Shown: one piece after another, positions 14,457-23,779 of the stretch
Layout: each line of letters opens with the position of its first letter
How positions within the stretch are numbered: the first letter of the stretch is position 1
From: JAAUTS01 sp038250235
GTDB taxonomy: Bacteria; Verrucomicrobiota; Verrucomicrobiia; Methylacidiphilales; JAAUTS01
Length of the DNA stretch: 24,933 nucleotides
Assembly: GCA_038250235.1 (NCBI GenBank)
Contig: JBBSCO010000045.1
Span: 1-24,933, forward strand
Direction: 5' to 3'
Notes under the pieces: generated by a model
The model's database searches: none
What the model saw: the letters and a program-made list of their open reading frames with translations, nothing else
Told to the model about the DNA's origin: nothing
Translations under genes and position numbers: made by a program

Positions 14457-17400
14457 ATGACAAACTCTTCCTGTATTAACCTGCTCCAACTCGGCGCCAC
14501 CAAAACCTGGATCTCGCCTGAAACCCTCTCCCTCAACCGCCTCCCGATGCGATCCACCCTTTACCCTTTTCCCGATCCCGCCATGGGAAAAAGCCTGGAT
14601 CGGGAAAAATCACCCTGGTTCCAGTTGTTGAACGGCGACTGGTATTTTAAAATGGCTCCGCAACCCGAGGCCGTACGGCAATCAGATGTCGAAGATGCCA
14701 CCGACCGCTCCTCATGGGATAAAGTCGCGGTGCCTGGCAACTGGACCATGCAGGGCTATGGCCACCCTCATTACACGAACATCCAAATGCCTTTCCCCGA
14801 TCATCCCCCTTTTGTTCCCGGCGACAACCCAACGGGCATCTACTCCCGTGAAGTCACAATCCCCTCCTCCTGGAAAGACCGCCGCGTGGTCATTCATTTT
14901 GGCGGTGCGGAAAGTGTTCTCTATGTTTATGTCAATGGACAGCCGGTGGGACTTGGTAAGGATTGCCGCCTTCCTTCAGAATTCGATATCACCCCGTTCA
15001 TCCGTGTCGGCCAAACCAATACGATCGTGGCCATCGTCGTCAAATGGTCGGACGCCACCTTCATCGAAGATCAGGACCAGTGGTGGATGGGTGGTCTGCA
15101 CCGGGAAGTTTATCTGTACACCACCGGGCCGGTTCACATTGCCGATGTTTTTGCCCGGGGAGACCTTATCAACAACTATCGTGACGGACACCTGCATGTC
15201 AGGGTCAAGGCCGGATTCCCCCGCCAGCCGGAAGAAGGCTGGACCGTTGAGGCTCAACTCTTCGACCCCAAAGGCAAGGCTGTCTTCAAAAAAAATCCAT
15301 CCGCGCCGGTCAAAACAGATCCCTCGGCCAAAGGCTACAGTCTGCACGCCCATTTCGACCAGGAGATCAAAAAACCCTATTTCTGGTCGGCAGAACTTCC
15401 CCATCTTTACACTCTGGCCATCACCCTGAAAAATCCGCAGGGCCGCAGCGTCGAATCCACGGCAACCCGCATCGGCTTCCGTTCCATCGAAGTTCGCGAC
15501 CGCATGTTACTGGTCAACGGGAAACGTGTGCTGATTCATGGGGTTAACCGCCACGACCACCACGACACCAAAGGCAAAGGCCTCGATCGCGAAACCATGC
15601 TACTGGATGCCCTGACCATGAAGCGTTACAACTTCAATGCCGTCCGCTGTTCCCACTATCCCAACGATCCCCACTGGCTCGACCTTTGTGACGAACTCGG
15701 CCTCTACGTTATCGACGAGGCCAATCTCGAAGCCCATGCCTACTATCATCTGCTGGGACATGAACCTGTCTGGGCTTCCGCTTTCTTGGATCGCGCCGTG
15801 CGCATGGTCGAGCGGGACAAAAACCATGCTTCGGTCATACTCTGGTCACTTGGAAACGAAACCGGTTACGGAGCCAACCAGGACGCCATGGCCGGATGGG
15901 TCCGGGGACGCGATCCCAGCCGCCCTCTGCACTACGAGCCAGGCTCATGGATTCAAGGACTCAACGACAAGGATCAACCGACCAACTTCCGCTACAACAT
16001 GGGGGATCGTGTCACCGACATCGTCTGCCCGATGTATCCACGGCTGGAACATCTTCTCGAATGGGCCGACCCCGAACACCCGGACCGGCGCCGTCCCCTC
16101 ATCATGTGTGAATACTCCCATGCCATGGGCAATAGCAACGGCGGTCTCGCGGATTATTATAAACTTTTTGAAGCCATCCCCGGACTCCAGGGCGGATTCA
16201 TCTGGGAATGGATCGACCACGGTATCAAACAAACCACTGCGGACGGACGTGACTACTGGGTTTACGGAGGAGACTTCGGCGACACCCCGAATGATGCCAA
16301 CTTTGTCTGCGACGGCATGGTCTGGCCCGACCGCACACCACATCCGGGTATTTTTGAATTCAAAAAACTGGCCCAACCTGTCGGCATCAAACTAAAAACA
16401 GGCAAAAGGCTCCAATTGGAAATCACCAACAAAAATGATTTCCGGAGCCTGGAGTGGCTGACAGGTGAATGGGAACTTTTGGTCGATGGGCTTTCTTCCG
16501 GGAAAGGAAAATTTTCCGTTCCTGCCATCAAACCCCACGATAAGAAAACCATCCCGTGGCAAGCCCCCAAGAAAAAGCTCTCCGGCCGCAAAGCCTCTCT
16601 TCTTGTCCGGTTCTTCAGCAAAGCCAGACAATCCTGGTGTAAAACCGGGCACCTCGTGGCCTGGCAGCAACTCGAACTGCCCAGAGGCCTTCTTGAAAAG
16701 GAGAAAGCCGAGAAACCGGCGGCCAAAACCGCAATCGTAACCACAATCCTCTCCGAATCCAAGGAGCAATCGGTCATCCGCTCGGGGGATCTGGAATTGT
16801 CTTTCGACTCAAGCCGTGGTGGTTTGTGCGGCTTGAAAAAGGACGGGCAGGACATTCTGACCGCCTCACCACTACTCAATGTCTGGCGGGCACCGACCGA
16901 TAATGACGGCATCAAGCTCTGGACCGGTCAGGGAGGCAAACCCCTCGGAGGTTATCGCGATCAGGGTCTCGACAAAGTCCAATCGCAGCTTCTTTCCTCA
17001 TCGTTCAAGAAAGGCAAATCCGGCCCTGTCTGGACCTACAACTTTGAAGCAACCGGACGCGGTCGGTGGAAAGATTTTCTCTGGAGCTATCAGGTCACAC
17101 TGCCGAGCGCCGGAAAAGTCCACATCCGGGCCGACTTTGCCACGGGCAAAGGCATCGTCGATCTGCCCCGCATAGGGCTGCTTTTTCAACTTGCCCCGGG
17201 CTTCGAGGACCTGAGCTGGTTGGGCCTCGGACCCTATGAAAACTATCCCGACCGCAAAGCCTGTGTCTGGCAGGCCGTCCACACCAGTACTGTCACGGAG
17301 CAATATGTTCCCTATGTCATGCCACAGGAGCATGGCCTAAAATGCGATACGGAATGGATCTGCCTCGGAAACGGCAAGAGCACGGTCACAATCAAGAGTG

Positions 17401-17612
17401 CCAAACCCCTGGCCTTTTCCGCCAGCCACTTCCACTCCCATGATCTGACCGAAGCCAAACACACCATCGACCTGCAACCACGGAAGGAAACACTTCTCAG
17501 CCTCGACGCCGCCCACCGCGGCGTCGGCACCGCCAGTTGCGGTCCGGACACTTACCCTCAATACAAGGTGAACGGCAACCGTTTCTTCCTCGACTTGGAG
17601 TGGACGCTCTAA
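14457..17612 (+). CDS. GH2 family beta-galactosidase, LacZ type
   Basis: The 1051 residues follow E. coli LacZ domain by domain. The N-terminal sugar-binding domain has LLNGDWYFKMAPQPEA and VPGNWTMQGYGHPHYTN. The immunoglobulin-like domain is followed by the TIM barrel, with GVNRHDHH, FNAVRCSHYPNDP and DEANLEAHAYYH (metal-binding Glu and His). The acid/base is E468 in SLGNETGYG and the nucleophile is E552 in IMCEYSHAMGNS. The C-terminal Bgal_small_N domain has NVWRAPTDNDG. It hydrolyses a terminal beta-galactoside, or a related beta-glycoside in this locus. There is no signal peptide, so it is cytoplasmic. No Shine-Dalgarno precedes the ATG. Its stop is 13 bases from the stop of the convergent AraC gene. 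Confidence 0.95.
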   Translation: MTNSSCINLLQLGATKTWISPETLSLNRLPMRSTLYPFPDPAMGKSLDREKSPWFQLLNGDWYFKMAPQPEAVRQSDVEDATDRSSWDKVAVPGNWTMQGYGHPHYTNIQMPFPDHPPFVPGDNPTGIYSREVTIPSSWKDRRVVIHFGGAESVLYVYVNGQPVGLGKDCRLPSEFDITPFIRVGQTNTIVAIVVKWSDATFIEDQDQWWMGGLHREVYLYTTGPVHIADVFARGDLINNYRDGHLHVRVKAGFPRQPEEGWTVEAQLFDPKGKAVFKKNPSAPVKTDPSAKGYSLHAHFDQEIKKPYFWSAELPHLYTLAITLKNPQGRSVESTATRIGFRSIEVRDRMLLVNGKRVLIHGVNRHDHHDTKGKGLDRETMLLDALTMKRYNFNAVRCSHYPNDPHWLDLCDELGLYVIDEANLEAHAYYHLLGHEPVWASAFLDRAVRMVERDKNHASVILWSLGNETGYGANQDAMAGWVRGRDPSRPLHYEPGSWIQGLNDKDQPTNFRYNMGDRVTDIVCPMYPRLEHLLEWADPEHPDRRRPLIMCEYSHAMGNSNGGLADYYKLFEAIPGLQGGFIWEWIDHGIKQTTADGRDYWVYGGDFGDTPNDANFVCDGMVWPDRTPHPGIFEFKKLAQPVGIKLKTGKRLQLEITNKNDFRSLEWLTGEWELLVDGLSSGKGKFSVPAIKPHDKKTIPWQAPKKKLSGRKASLLVRFFSKARQSWCKTGHLVAWQQLELPRGLLEKEKAEKPAAKTAIVTTILSESKEQSVIRSGDLELSFDSSRGGLCGLKKDGQDILTASPLLNVWRAPTDNDGIKLWTGQGGKPLGGYRDQGLDKVQSQLLSSSFKKGKSGPVWTYNFEATGRGRWKDFLWSYQVTLPSAGKVHIRADFATGKGIVDLPRIGLLFQLAPGFEDLSWLGLGPYENYPDRKACVWQAVHTSTVTEQYVPYVMPQEHGLKCDTEWICLGNGKSTVTIKSAKPLAFSASHFHSHDLTEAKHTIDLQPRKETLLSLDAAHRGVGTASCGPDTYPQYKVNGNRFFLDLEWTL

Positions 17613-17625
17613 AGCGGCCCAGAAC

Positions 17626-18495
17626 TTATTCAATCCCCTGAAACCTGAACTCCTCGGGGGACATCCCGGCGTTGCGCCGGAACCATCGACACAGATGGGA
17701 TGAATCGGAAAAATCGAACTGTGCTGCTAATTCTTTCAAACTAAAACACCCTGTCACGAGTTCACGTTTCAAGGCCGCCAGAAGAAACCGATTACTAAAA
17801 TCTTTGGGAGAAGAACCCAGCTCCGCACGGAACAGCCGGTCAATTTGCACGCGGCTTAACCCAAGCATCTGCTTCCAATGCGCGAAGGGCAGAGGGCGGA
17901 CGGATGGTTTCAGACGCATCCCGGATATCAACGGGGCCAAGCGCGGATGATAGGCCTCAGACAACATGAGTTTTCCTCCATGAGCCAGAACCAAGGACGT
18001 CAGGCTCTCCAAAAATGAAAAGAGACGGCTTTGTAAACGCGCGATTCCGGCTGCGTCCAGGCTTCTTTCTTGCACAGGAACCCCACGGTCTTTGACCCTA
18101 AAAGTACTCAGCACGTTTCCGGCCTTTGCGATCAAACTGCTCTGTGATCCTGCCCGGCCTGTGATTGGCGCATCAAACTCCATCCAAGGAATTTGCCCGG
18201 ACCAAGAGGCCTCAAAACCCAAAGACAAAATACGCGTTTTTTCCTCGAAATCCTGACGTTTGGAAAGAAAGGGTGGGGAAAAAATCCAGTCTCCTTTCTT
18301 TAATCTGATTTTCCCAAACTTTCCGGAAAGCTCAACAGCACCACTTTCAATCAGCCAAAAAGAATAAAAACTGTTGATAGCCTGGGCATGACGGTGCACA
18401 GGTGGGGGTTCAGACCGGTAGGCGATGGTCGGACGTATCCTCAAAGTCGGCCACTCGCCCAAACGGTCCGGCAATACCTGCTTCATGTTCAGCAT
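17626..18495 (-). CDS. AraC family transcriptional regulator
   Basis: The N-terminal half is a cupin-like sensor domain (HRHAQAINSFYSFWLIESGAVELSG, then LKKGDWIFSPPF). The C-terminal AraC double helix-turn-helix starts near HWKQMLGLSRVQIDRLFR and ends FDFSDSSHLCRWFRRNAGMSPEEF. It probably senses a sugar and activates neighbouring catabolic genes. The frame extends to a TTG at 18549, but the sequence before 18495 is not family-like, so ATG 18495 or 18486 (MKQVLPDRLGEW) is preferred. It is divergent from the large FAD oxidoreductase gene, with about 80 AT-rich bases between them holding an inverted repeat. That gene is its most likely target. Confidence 0.9.
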   Translation of the reverse strand: MLNMKQVLPDRLGEWPTLRIRPTIAYRSEPPPVHRHAQAINSFYSFWLIESGAVELSGKFGKIRLKKGDWIFSPPFLSKRQDFEEKTRILSLGFEASWSGQIPWMEFDAPITGRAGSQSSLIAKAGNVLSTFRVKDRGVPVQERSLDAAGIARLQSRLFSFLESLTSLVLAHGGKLMLSEAYHPRLAPLISGMRLKPSVRPLPFAHWKQMLGLSRVQIDRLFRAELGSSPKDFSNRFLLAALKRELVTGCFSLKELAAQFDFSDSSHLCRWFRRNAGMSPEEFRFQGIE

Positions 18496-18522
18496 GATCA
18501 AAATATACCGTAAAGGATCATT

Positions 18523-18571
18523 TAATTCAAACCTTTCCCATGGACACAATCAAAGACAGGTTCTTGAATTA
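18523..18571. promoter_or_regulatory. Inverted repeat between the AraC gene and the FAD gene
   Basis: TAATTCAA (18523-18530) and TTGAATTA (18564-18571) are perfect 8-base inverted arms. Just inside them lie ACCT (18531-18534) and AGGT (18558-18561). The right arm ends 3 bases before the FAD gene ATG. This could be an operator for divergent control, although AraC proteins more often use direct repeats. Confidence 0.35.
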
Positions 18572-18574
18572 TTT

Positions 18575-21388
18575 ATGGCCAACATTCCAGCCCCCCGACC
18601 AACCATCCCCTGTATCGCAGAAGTCGACGTTCTTGTTATTGGATCCACCGCCGCAGCTGTATCGGCAGCTCTCAGCTCTGAAAAGAAGGGCGCAAAAGTT
18701 TATCTGGTGTCCGATCGTTCATACGTCGGTGAAGAACTGACCGCATGGCTTGGGGAGTTTCCAGCACAGCCTGACCTCGGCTCCGTATTGTCACACGTTT
18801 TTCAGGAAGCAGGAACGGATCCGACCCCTCTTTCCATCAAGCGTCTCCTTGAACAATCCCTGATGAAAAAGGAAATTCCTTTTCTTTTCAACTGCCGCCC
18901 CATCGCACTGCTCAACAATGCGGAAGGAACCGTTAGCGGTGTCGCCTTCGCCGCGCGCAGTGCCTGGTTTGTAATTCGAGCCAGGCATGTGGTTGATGCC
19001 TCCCTGAATGCTTTGGCTGTACGACTGGGGCCGTGGAAGTCCACCAGTCGGCAATCGTTGCAGGCCGGCTTTTCCAGCCTTGTCCATGCCAGTGGGGGAG
19101 GTCGGAAAGTTATCCTGCGAGAAGAAGGAAAAGAACCCGCTGTTTTTGAAGTCAAAACTTCCGTTTCAGACTTCAAATGCGGAAAATTCACGGTTTCAGA
19201 TTTGGCCGCCGCAGAGCAAAAATTTCGGGAAGCTACTTTTTCTCCACACAGAGTCAAAAGCTCGGATTCTCTCTGCCTGGTGGCACCCTGGCATTTTGAG
19301 GAAATACCCGCTTCTTCCGGTATCTCGATTGCAGGGACAGCCGCATTGGATGATATTACATTCAACTTCAGAGATGTTTTTGCATTGGCCGAGTTCTGCG
19401 GCACCGCTTCAGCCGGATTGGCGGCCGGCCGGGCTCAGGCGATAACTGTCAACTGGGCAAAACCCTCAACAGAAAATATAAGCCAGGGGCCAACGCCACT
19501 GCGTTGGAAGAACTCCTGCCCGACTATACCCCTCATTCCACCATCTTTTGAAATTCTGGATGAAGTCGATGTTCTGGTTGTAGGCGGGGGAACCGCAGGC
19601 GCTTCTGCCGCGATTGGTGCCGCCCGTTCAGGTGCCCGCACTCTTTTGATCGAAACACTTCCCGGACTTGGAGGTGTCGGAACCATGGGCCTGATCGGCA
19701 GATACTGGTTCGGAAACCGCGTCGGCTTCACGGCAGAAATCGACCAGGGAGCCGCTGGCATGGGTCCTGCTGAAATGGCAGCCAAGTTCACTGGCGGCTG
19801 GAATCCCGAATGGAAAATGGCATGGTATCTCAAGGAACTCGGCAAGGCAGGCGGAACCGTCTGGTTCGGCAGTTCCGCTTTCGGCGTTACTTTGGACATT
19901 AATCGCGTGATAGGCGTTCTTGTCACCACACCTTTCGGCTGCGGATTGGTCAAAACCAAGACCGTCATTGATGCCACGGGGAATGCCGACATCCCCGCCG
20001 CCGCTGGAGCACCTTGTCGCACTATAGGGGCCGACCACGTCGCTGTCCAAGGAACCGGCCTTCCTCCAAGAAAGCCCGACACGGGTTACCGCAACACCGA
20101 TTATACCTTCGTAGACGAAAATGACCCGGTTAACATCACGCAGAGTTTTGTCACTGCCCGGGAAAAATTCCGTAACGAATTCGACCTGGCTCAGATTATT
20201 GATACACGTGAGCGCCGCCAGATCATTGGTGAAATCGAATTATCACCACTGGACTTCCTGGCGGACAGAAAGTTTCCCGACACGATTGTTATCGCCAGGA
20301 GTAATTTTGACACACACGGCTTCACGACGCATCCGGTCTTCATGACCTTTCCGCCGGACAAAAAGCCATTGCATGCACGTGTTCCCTTCCGCTGCCTTCT
20401 GCCCAAAAAAGTGGAAGGCGTACTGGTGACGGGGCTGGGGGTCAGTGCTCATCGTGATGCCATCCCAGTCATCCGCATGCAAGCCGACGTGCAGAATCAG
20501 GGTTATGCCGCAGGCATCGCGGCGGCCACAGCAGCCGCAAAAAAATGCGGATTTCTTGACATTCCCATGCGCGAACTCCAGCAACAGTGGGTGAAGTGCG
20601 GAATCCTGCCCGAATCCGAACTGGACGCAGAAGATTCCTTTCCCCTGGACGACAACGCCATCCTTGAGGCAGTCCGCTCCGGCATAAAAGATCATACCAG
20701 TGCCGCTGTGATTCTAGGGAATCCTCAACGCAGCATTCCTCTTCTGACAAAGGCCCTGGGCGATGCACCGGAGCAGGTGACGCGCGAAACCGCTGCCATC
20801 CTTCTGGGACTGATGGGAGAGACAGTCGGCGCGGAGTTGCTTATGGAATGGATCAAGGCCGAATCCTGGGATAAGGGATGGAATTATACCGGCATGGGTC
20901 AATTCGGAATGAGCCAAAGTCGCCTTGACACCATGATCATCGCAGTGGCCCGCACCGGGGATCTTCGAGCCGTGCCGCTCTTGAACGATAAAATCAAACT
21001 CTTGAATTCCAGCAGTGAATTCTCCCACTGCCGTGCCGTCGCCCTGGCTGCCTGTTGTCTGCGCAGTCCGCTTTTGGCGGAATCCCTGGCAAATCTTATT
21101 GGCCAACCGGGCATGTCCGGCCATGCCAGAACCACCTTGTCTGATCTTGTCCTGAACACCCCAACAGACCCGGAGGAAACCGCCTCACGTAATCTTTCCC
21201 TGCGTGAACTAACCTTGGCCCGTGGGCTCCGGGCCTGCGGTGATGTAAATAACTTGGGCCAAAGTATTCTCAATGACTACAGCCATGACATACGCGGGCA
21301 TTACGTCAACCATGCCATGGCTCTATTGCAGGAACCTGTCGAAACCACCGGAATTGCGCCATTGGAAAAACGCCTGGAAATGGCCTAG
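18575..21388 (+). CDS. Double-Rossmann FAD-dependent oxidoreductase with repeat-like C-terminus
   Basis: The 937 residues contain two consecutive FAD_oxidored-like (PF12831) units. The first starts EVDVLVIGSTAAAVSAAL (glycine motif at residues 23-31, degenerate). The second starts EVDVLVVGGGTAGASAAIGAARSG (intact GGGTAG at 337-342) and runs to VTGLGVSAHRDAIPVIRMQADVQNQGYAAG. From about residue 700 a helical, HEAT-like part follows (QVTRETAAILLGLMGETVGAELLMEWI). PF12831 proteins are common in carbohydrate loci of PVC bacteria, but their substrates are mostly unknown. I chose ATG 18575 because the Rossmann strand begins 15 residues later; the frame is open upstream to 18425 but runs into the AraC gene. 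There is no signal peptide. Oxidation of a sugar or glycoside is inference from context. Confidence 0.88.
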   Translation: MANIPAPRPTIPCIAEVDVLVIGSTAAAVSAALSSEKKGAKVYLVSDRSYVGEELTAWLGEFPAQPDLGSVLSHVFQEAGTDPTPLSIKRLLEQSLMKKEIPFLFNCRPIALLNNAEGTVSGVAFAARSAWFVIRARHVVDASLNALAVRLGPWKSTSRQSLQAGFSSLVHASGGGRKVILREEGKEPAVFEVKTSVSDFKCGKFTVSDLAAAEQKFREATFSPHRVKSSDSLCLVAPWHFEEIPASSGISIAGTAALDDITFNFRDVFALAEFCGTASAGLAAGRAQAITVNWAKPSTENISQGPTPLRWKNSCPTIPLIPPSFEILDEVDVLVVGGGTAGASAAIGAARSGARTLLIETLPGLGGVGTMGLIGRYWFGNRVGFTAEIDQGAAGMGPAEMAAKFTGGWNPEWKMAWYLKELGKAGGTVWFGSSAFGVTLDINRVIGVLVTTPFGCGLVKTKTVIDATGNADIPAAAGAPCRTIGADHVAVQGTGLPPRKPDTGYRNTDYTFVDENDPVNITQSFVTAREKFRNEFDLAQIIDTRERRQIIGEIELSPLDFLADRKFPDTIVIARSNFDTHGFTTHPVFMTFPPDKKPLHARVPFRCLLPKKVEGVLVTGLGVSAHRDAIPVIRMQADVQNQGYAAGIAAATAAAKKCGFLDIPMRELQQQWVKCGILPESELDAEDSFPLDDNAILEAVRSGIKDHTSAAVILGNPQRSIPLLTKALGDAPEQVTRETAAILLGLMGETVGAELLMEWIKAESWDKGWNYTGMGQFGMSQSRLDTMIIAVARTGDLRAVPLLNDKIKLLNSSSEFSHCRAVALAACCLRSPLLAESLANLIGQPGMSGHARTTLSDLVLNTPTDPEETASRNLSLRELTLARGLRACGDVNNLGQSILNDYSHDIRGHYVNHAMALLQEPVETTGIAPLEKRLEMA

Positions 21389-21912
21389 AGCTTATTCGAG
21401 ATAAAAGACCTACCACCCATCCCGTGCCAGGGTTCTTGCGTCCGGATTCGAAGGCAGGAAGTCATCCCTGCCTCTTCCACCAACGGCGGAAAACATCGGC
21501 GCATGCGACAGACCTCCGACTTTCCTTATCTCTCTCTTTCGTGCAGGTAAAAAGCTGGAGGGTTTTTGGATTCAGAATAATGGAGGAGAAAACTCCATCC
21601 TGCATGGTCGTCCAATGAAACGGATTGCCCTGCCCATCGCGGACTCGATATTTCCTATCATACCTTTTGGAGTTCCCTGGTTGCAGCCGGTTGGGCTATT
21701 CAAAGTAAATCCATGTAAATGCCCTTTCACCGGAAATGTTTTTCGCGCCGTAATCCTGATAAACTCCAGGCTCAACAGGAATCCCTAAACCGCCCAATTC
21801 CAAATTTGTCATCCTGAGTCCAACGCAGAATCGGGACATGGGGTCCTGATCCCGGATTTATTGCAGCGCGTGCGGGTATAACACCAAGGCGCACACCGAG
21901 CCGCCTTACACC
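21389..21912. other. Gap of 524 bases between convergent FAD oxidoreductase genes
   Basis: No convincing gene is seen; the ORFs at 21424-21618 (+) and 21572-21775 (-) have non-coding-like composition. Small hairpins occur: AGGCAGG/CCTGCCT (21452-21473), ATGGAG/CTCCAT (21580-21598) and AAGGCG/CGCCTT (21886-21907). The last is just after the stop of the minus-strand gene, but none has a T-run. At about 21808-21830 the wording GTCATCCTGAG...AACGCAGAATC resembles common extragenic repeat sequences; no second copy was seen in the window. Confidence 0.5.
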
Positions 21913-23709
21913 TCAGGAATATAGTCGGACTTCGAAAATTCGTGCATTGGCAATCCCATTGGTCGTTAAAACTTCGATTTCAACTTTGCTTCCTTGCCTA
22001 ATGTTCTCCAAACGATGCACACGTTTACGCAGGAAATTATCCTTCACTTCTGTGACCACGGTGCCGTCGATTTTAACCCGGTAATGTTTGACCGTTTCTG
22101 GCTGTGGACCGCGGATGTGCTTTTTGGTGATATGGTCACTGGGGGTCAGCATCACTTCCCGTTCGAACCCGCTGTCAAAAGTCAGATGGATTTCTTTCAG
22201 GGTTAGTTCCGAAGGAAGGGTCAGTGTCAGATTAGCCGGAAGACCAGTCGATTCCCAGTAATGCACGCAATCGGAAGACCATGTTCCGAAATTAGCCTTG
22301 AGATTGCGGCTGATGCCATCAATGACATTGACTGCCGGCGCTTCCGGATTGGAGGAGCTGGCGGTAACGGCAGCCTTTCGTGCCAGGTCCGCCGCATCGG
22401 TGTTGGACAGATTGACCAGATAGGCATCATTGCGCATGAGGAGCTGCTGGAGGCTTTTCATATTCTCCGGGCTGGACAGTTCTCGGATATCGGAAGAACT
22501 TCTTGAGTTCCATAACGCAGCCGCAGTGCCAATGGCCTGGCCTCCTATGGCGCAGGTGGCCATGACGCGGGTGCTGGCAAAGGCCACGTGGGTGGCGCTG
22601 ATATTACGTCCGGCAAAGAAAAGGTTCGTCACATTGCGGGAATGATAACAGCCAAAGGGAATGGAATAGATGCCGTTGACGTGGAAGGGAGTGAACGGAG
22701 GTTCATCGGGAACATCAACACCGGAGGGTGGGTGAAGGTCGATCGCCCAGCCGCCATAGGCCACCTGATCCTCGAAAATGGTTCCGCCCTGCACATCATT
22801 CTGGGTCAGGATATGCATACCCTTGAAGCGGCGAGATTCGCGTTTACCGGGAATGCTACCGACCCAATCCAGCGCCCAGTTGGCCGCTTCGGGATAATCT
22901 CCGGAATTCTTGACATAATCCCAGACGCCCAGCGTGATGCGCAGGAGTTCATGGCGGATGGTTTCGTTGTCCTTGATGGAGTCGATCTGGCCGCCCCACT
23001 CGAACCACCAGTAACCGTATTCAAAACTGTGGATGGGCCTGTGCTTGAAATCACTCTTTTGGAATCTGCGGGTCCACGAGGGGGAAATAAAACTCTGGGG
23101 GGTGTCGTATTTGCGGCCCGTCAACAGGATGGAACTTCCCAAGGTGTGCTTGTCGGCGACAGGCTGGGCCAGGGATTCCCCGAAGTCAGTCTTGGCTTCG
23201 CGTCCGACATGGTAATCCGCGCCTGCTTCGGCACCAAGGCGTCCATCGCCAGTACAATCGGCAAAGAATTTGGCCGTAATATGAAATTCGTCTTCCATCA
23301 GATTGCGGACCACCCGCACCGAACGGATTTTGAGACGCCCGTCAGGAAGTGTTTCGGTTTCGGCGGCCACGAGGTCGGCATCCAGCAGCAGGGTGATATT
23401 GGATTCCAGCTTCACTTTTTCATAAAGCAAAAGATCCCACTGGGAATAACAACGGTGAGGGTTACGGGCAGAGTCTTCCAGCTTCAGTTCCTCGATCAGT
23501 CCTGATTCACGGCGGCCAGGCTTGGCCCCATGGACGTCGGCCCCAACGATGTGCATTTTGATTTCGCTGGAGGCATTGCCCCCCAGCATGGACCTGTCCT
23601 GAACCAGGACCACCCTGGATCCGTTACGGGCCGCCGCGAGGGCCGCACAGACACCGGCCATACCGCCGCCGGCCACGAGAAAATCGGTTTCGAGAGTTTT
23701 GCTGGTCAT
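21913..23709 (-). CDS. FAD-dependent oxidoreductase with discoidin-like C-terminal domain
   Basis: The 598 residues begin with a PF12831-type FAD domain: ETDFLVAGGGMAGVCAALAAARNG (GGGMAG at 14-19), then LGGNASSEIKMHIVGADVHG, FFADCTGDGRLGAEAGADY, and near residue 380-410 NLFFAGRNISATHVAFASTRVMATCAIGGQAIGTAA. From about residue 455 a beta-rich part with ATFDSGF- and VKIDG-like strands (SELTLKEIHLTFDSGFERE) looks like a discoidin/F5-8C-type module, which usually binds carbohydrate. No signal peptide is present. It is convergent with the double-Rossmann gene and divergent from the LacI gene, 70 bases away, with a palindrome between. The substrate is unknown; a sugar or glycoside is inferred. There is no clear Shine-Dalgarno. 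Confidence 0.9.
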   Translation of the reverse strand: MTSKTLETDFLVAGGGMAGVCAALAAARNGSRVVLVQDRSMLGGNASSEIKMHIVGADVHGAKPGRRESGLIEELKLEDSARNPHRCYSQWDLLLYEKVKLESNITLLLDADLVAAETETLPDGRLKIRSVRVVRNLMEDEFHITAKFFADCTGDGRLGAEAGADYHVGREAKTDFGESLAQPVADKHTLGSSILLTGRKYDTPQSFISPSWTRRFQKSDFKHRPIHSFEYGYWWFEWGGQIDSIKDNETIRHELLRITLGVWDYVKNSGDYPEAANWALDWVGSIPGKRESRRFKGMHILTQNDVQGGTIFEDQVAYGGWAIDLHPPSGVDVPDEPPFTPFHVNGIYSIPFGCYHSRNVTNLFFAGRNISATHVAFASTRVMATCAIGGQAIGTAAALWNSRSSSDIRELSSPENMKSLQQLLMRNDAYLVNLSNTDAADLARKAAVTASSSNPEAPAVNVIDGISRNLKANFGTWSSDCVHYWESTGLPANLTLTLPSELTLKEIHLTFDSGFEREVMLTPSDHITKKHIRGPQPETVKHYRVKIDGTVVTEVKDNFLRKRVHRLENIRQGSKVEIEVLTTNGIANARIFEVRLYS

Positions 23710-23732
23710 GCTTCAAGCTTGCCCCAGACCCG

Positions 23733-23753
23733 AAAAGGCACAAAGTGTCTTTT
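23733..23753. promoter_or_regulatory. Palindromic operator candidate for the LacI regulator
   Basis: AAAAGGCAC (23733-23741), a 3-base AAA centre and GTGTCTTTT (23745-23753) form an inverted repeat with 8 of 9 matching positions. It sits in the 70-base region between the divergent FAD oxidoreductase and LacI genes. Such a site is expected for a LacI protein that represses its neighbour and itself, although classical LacI sites have an even CG centre. Confidence 0.5.
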
Positions 23754-23779
23754 AGTGTAATCGTTGACTGATTATCCAT

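Noticed and set aside
18425..18574. N-terminal extension of the double-Rossmann FAD protein
   Set aside because: It would overlap the AraC gene and its translation is not family-like; ATG 18575 lies just before the Rossmann motif.
21424..21618. Plus-strand ORF of 64 codons in the gap between the FAD genes
   Set aside because: It starts with GTG, has no ribosome binding site, and its composition is unlike its neighbours.
22588..23505. Plus-strand ORF of 305 codons opposite the FAD oxidoreductase
   Set aside because: It is a shadow of a clear PF12831-type gene, with no start signal or motif of its own.
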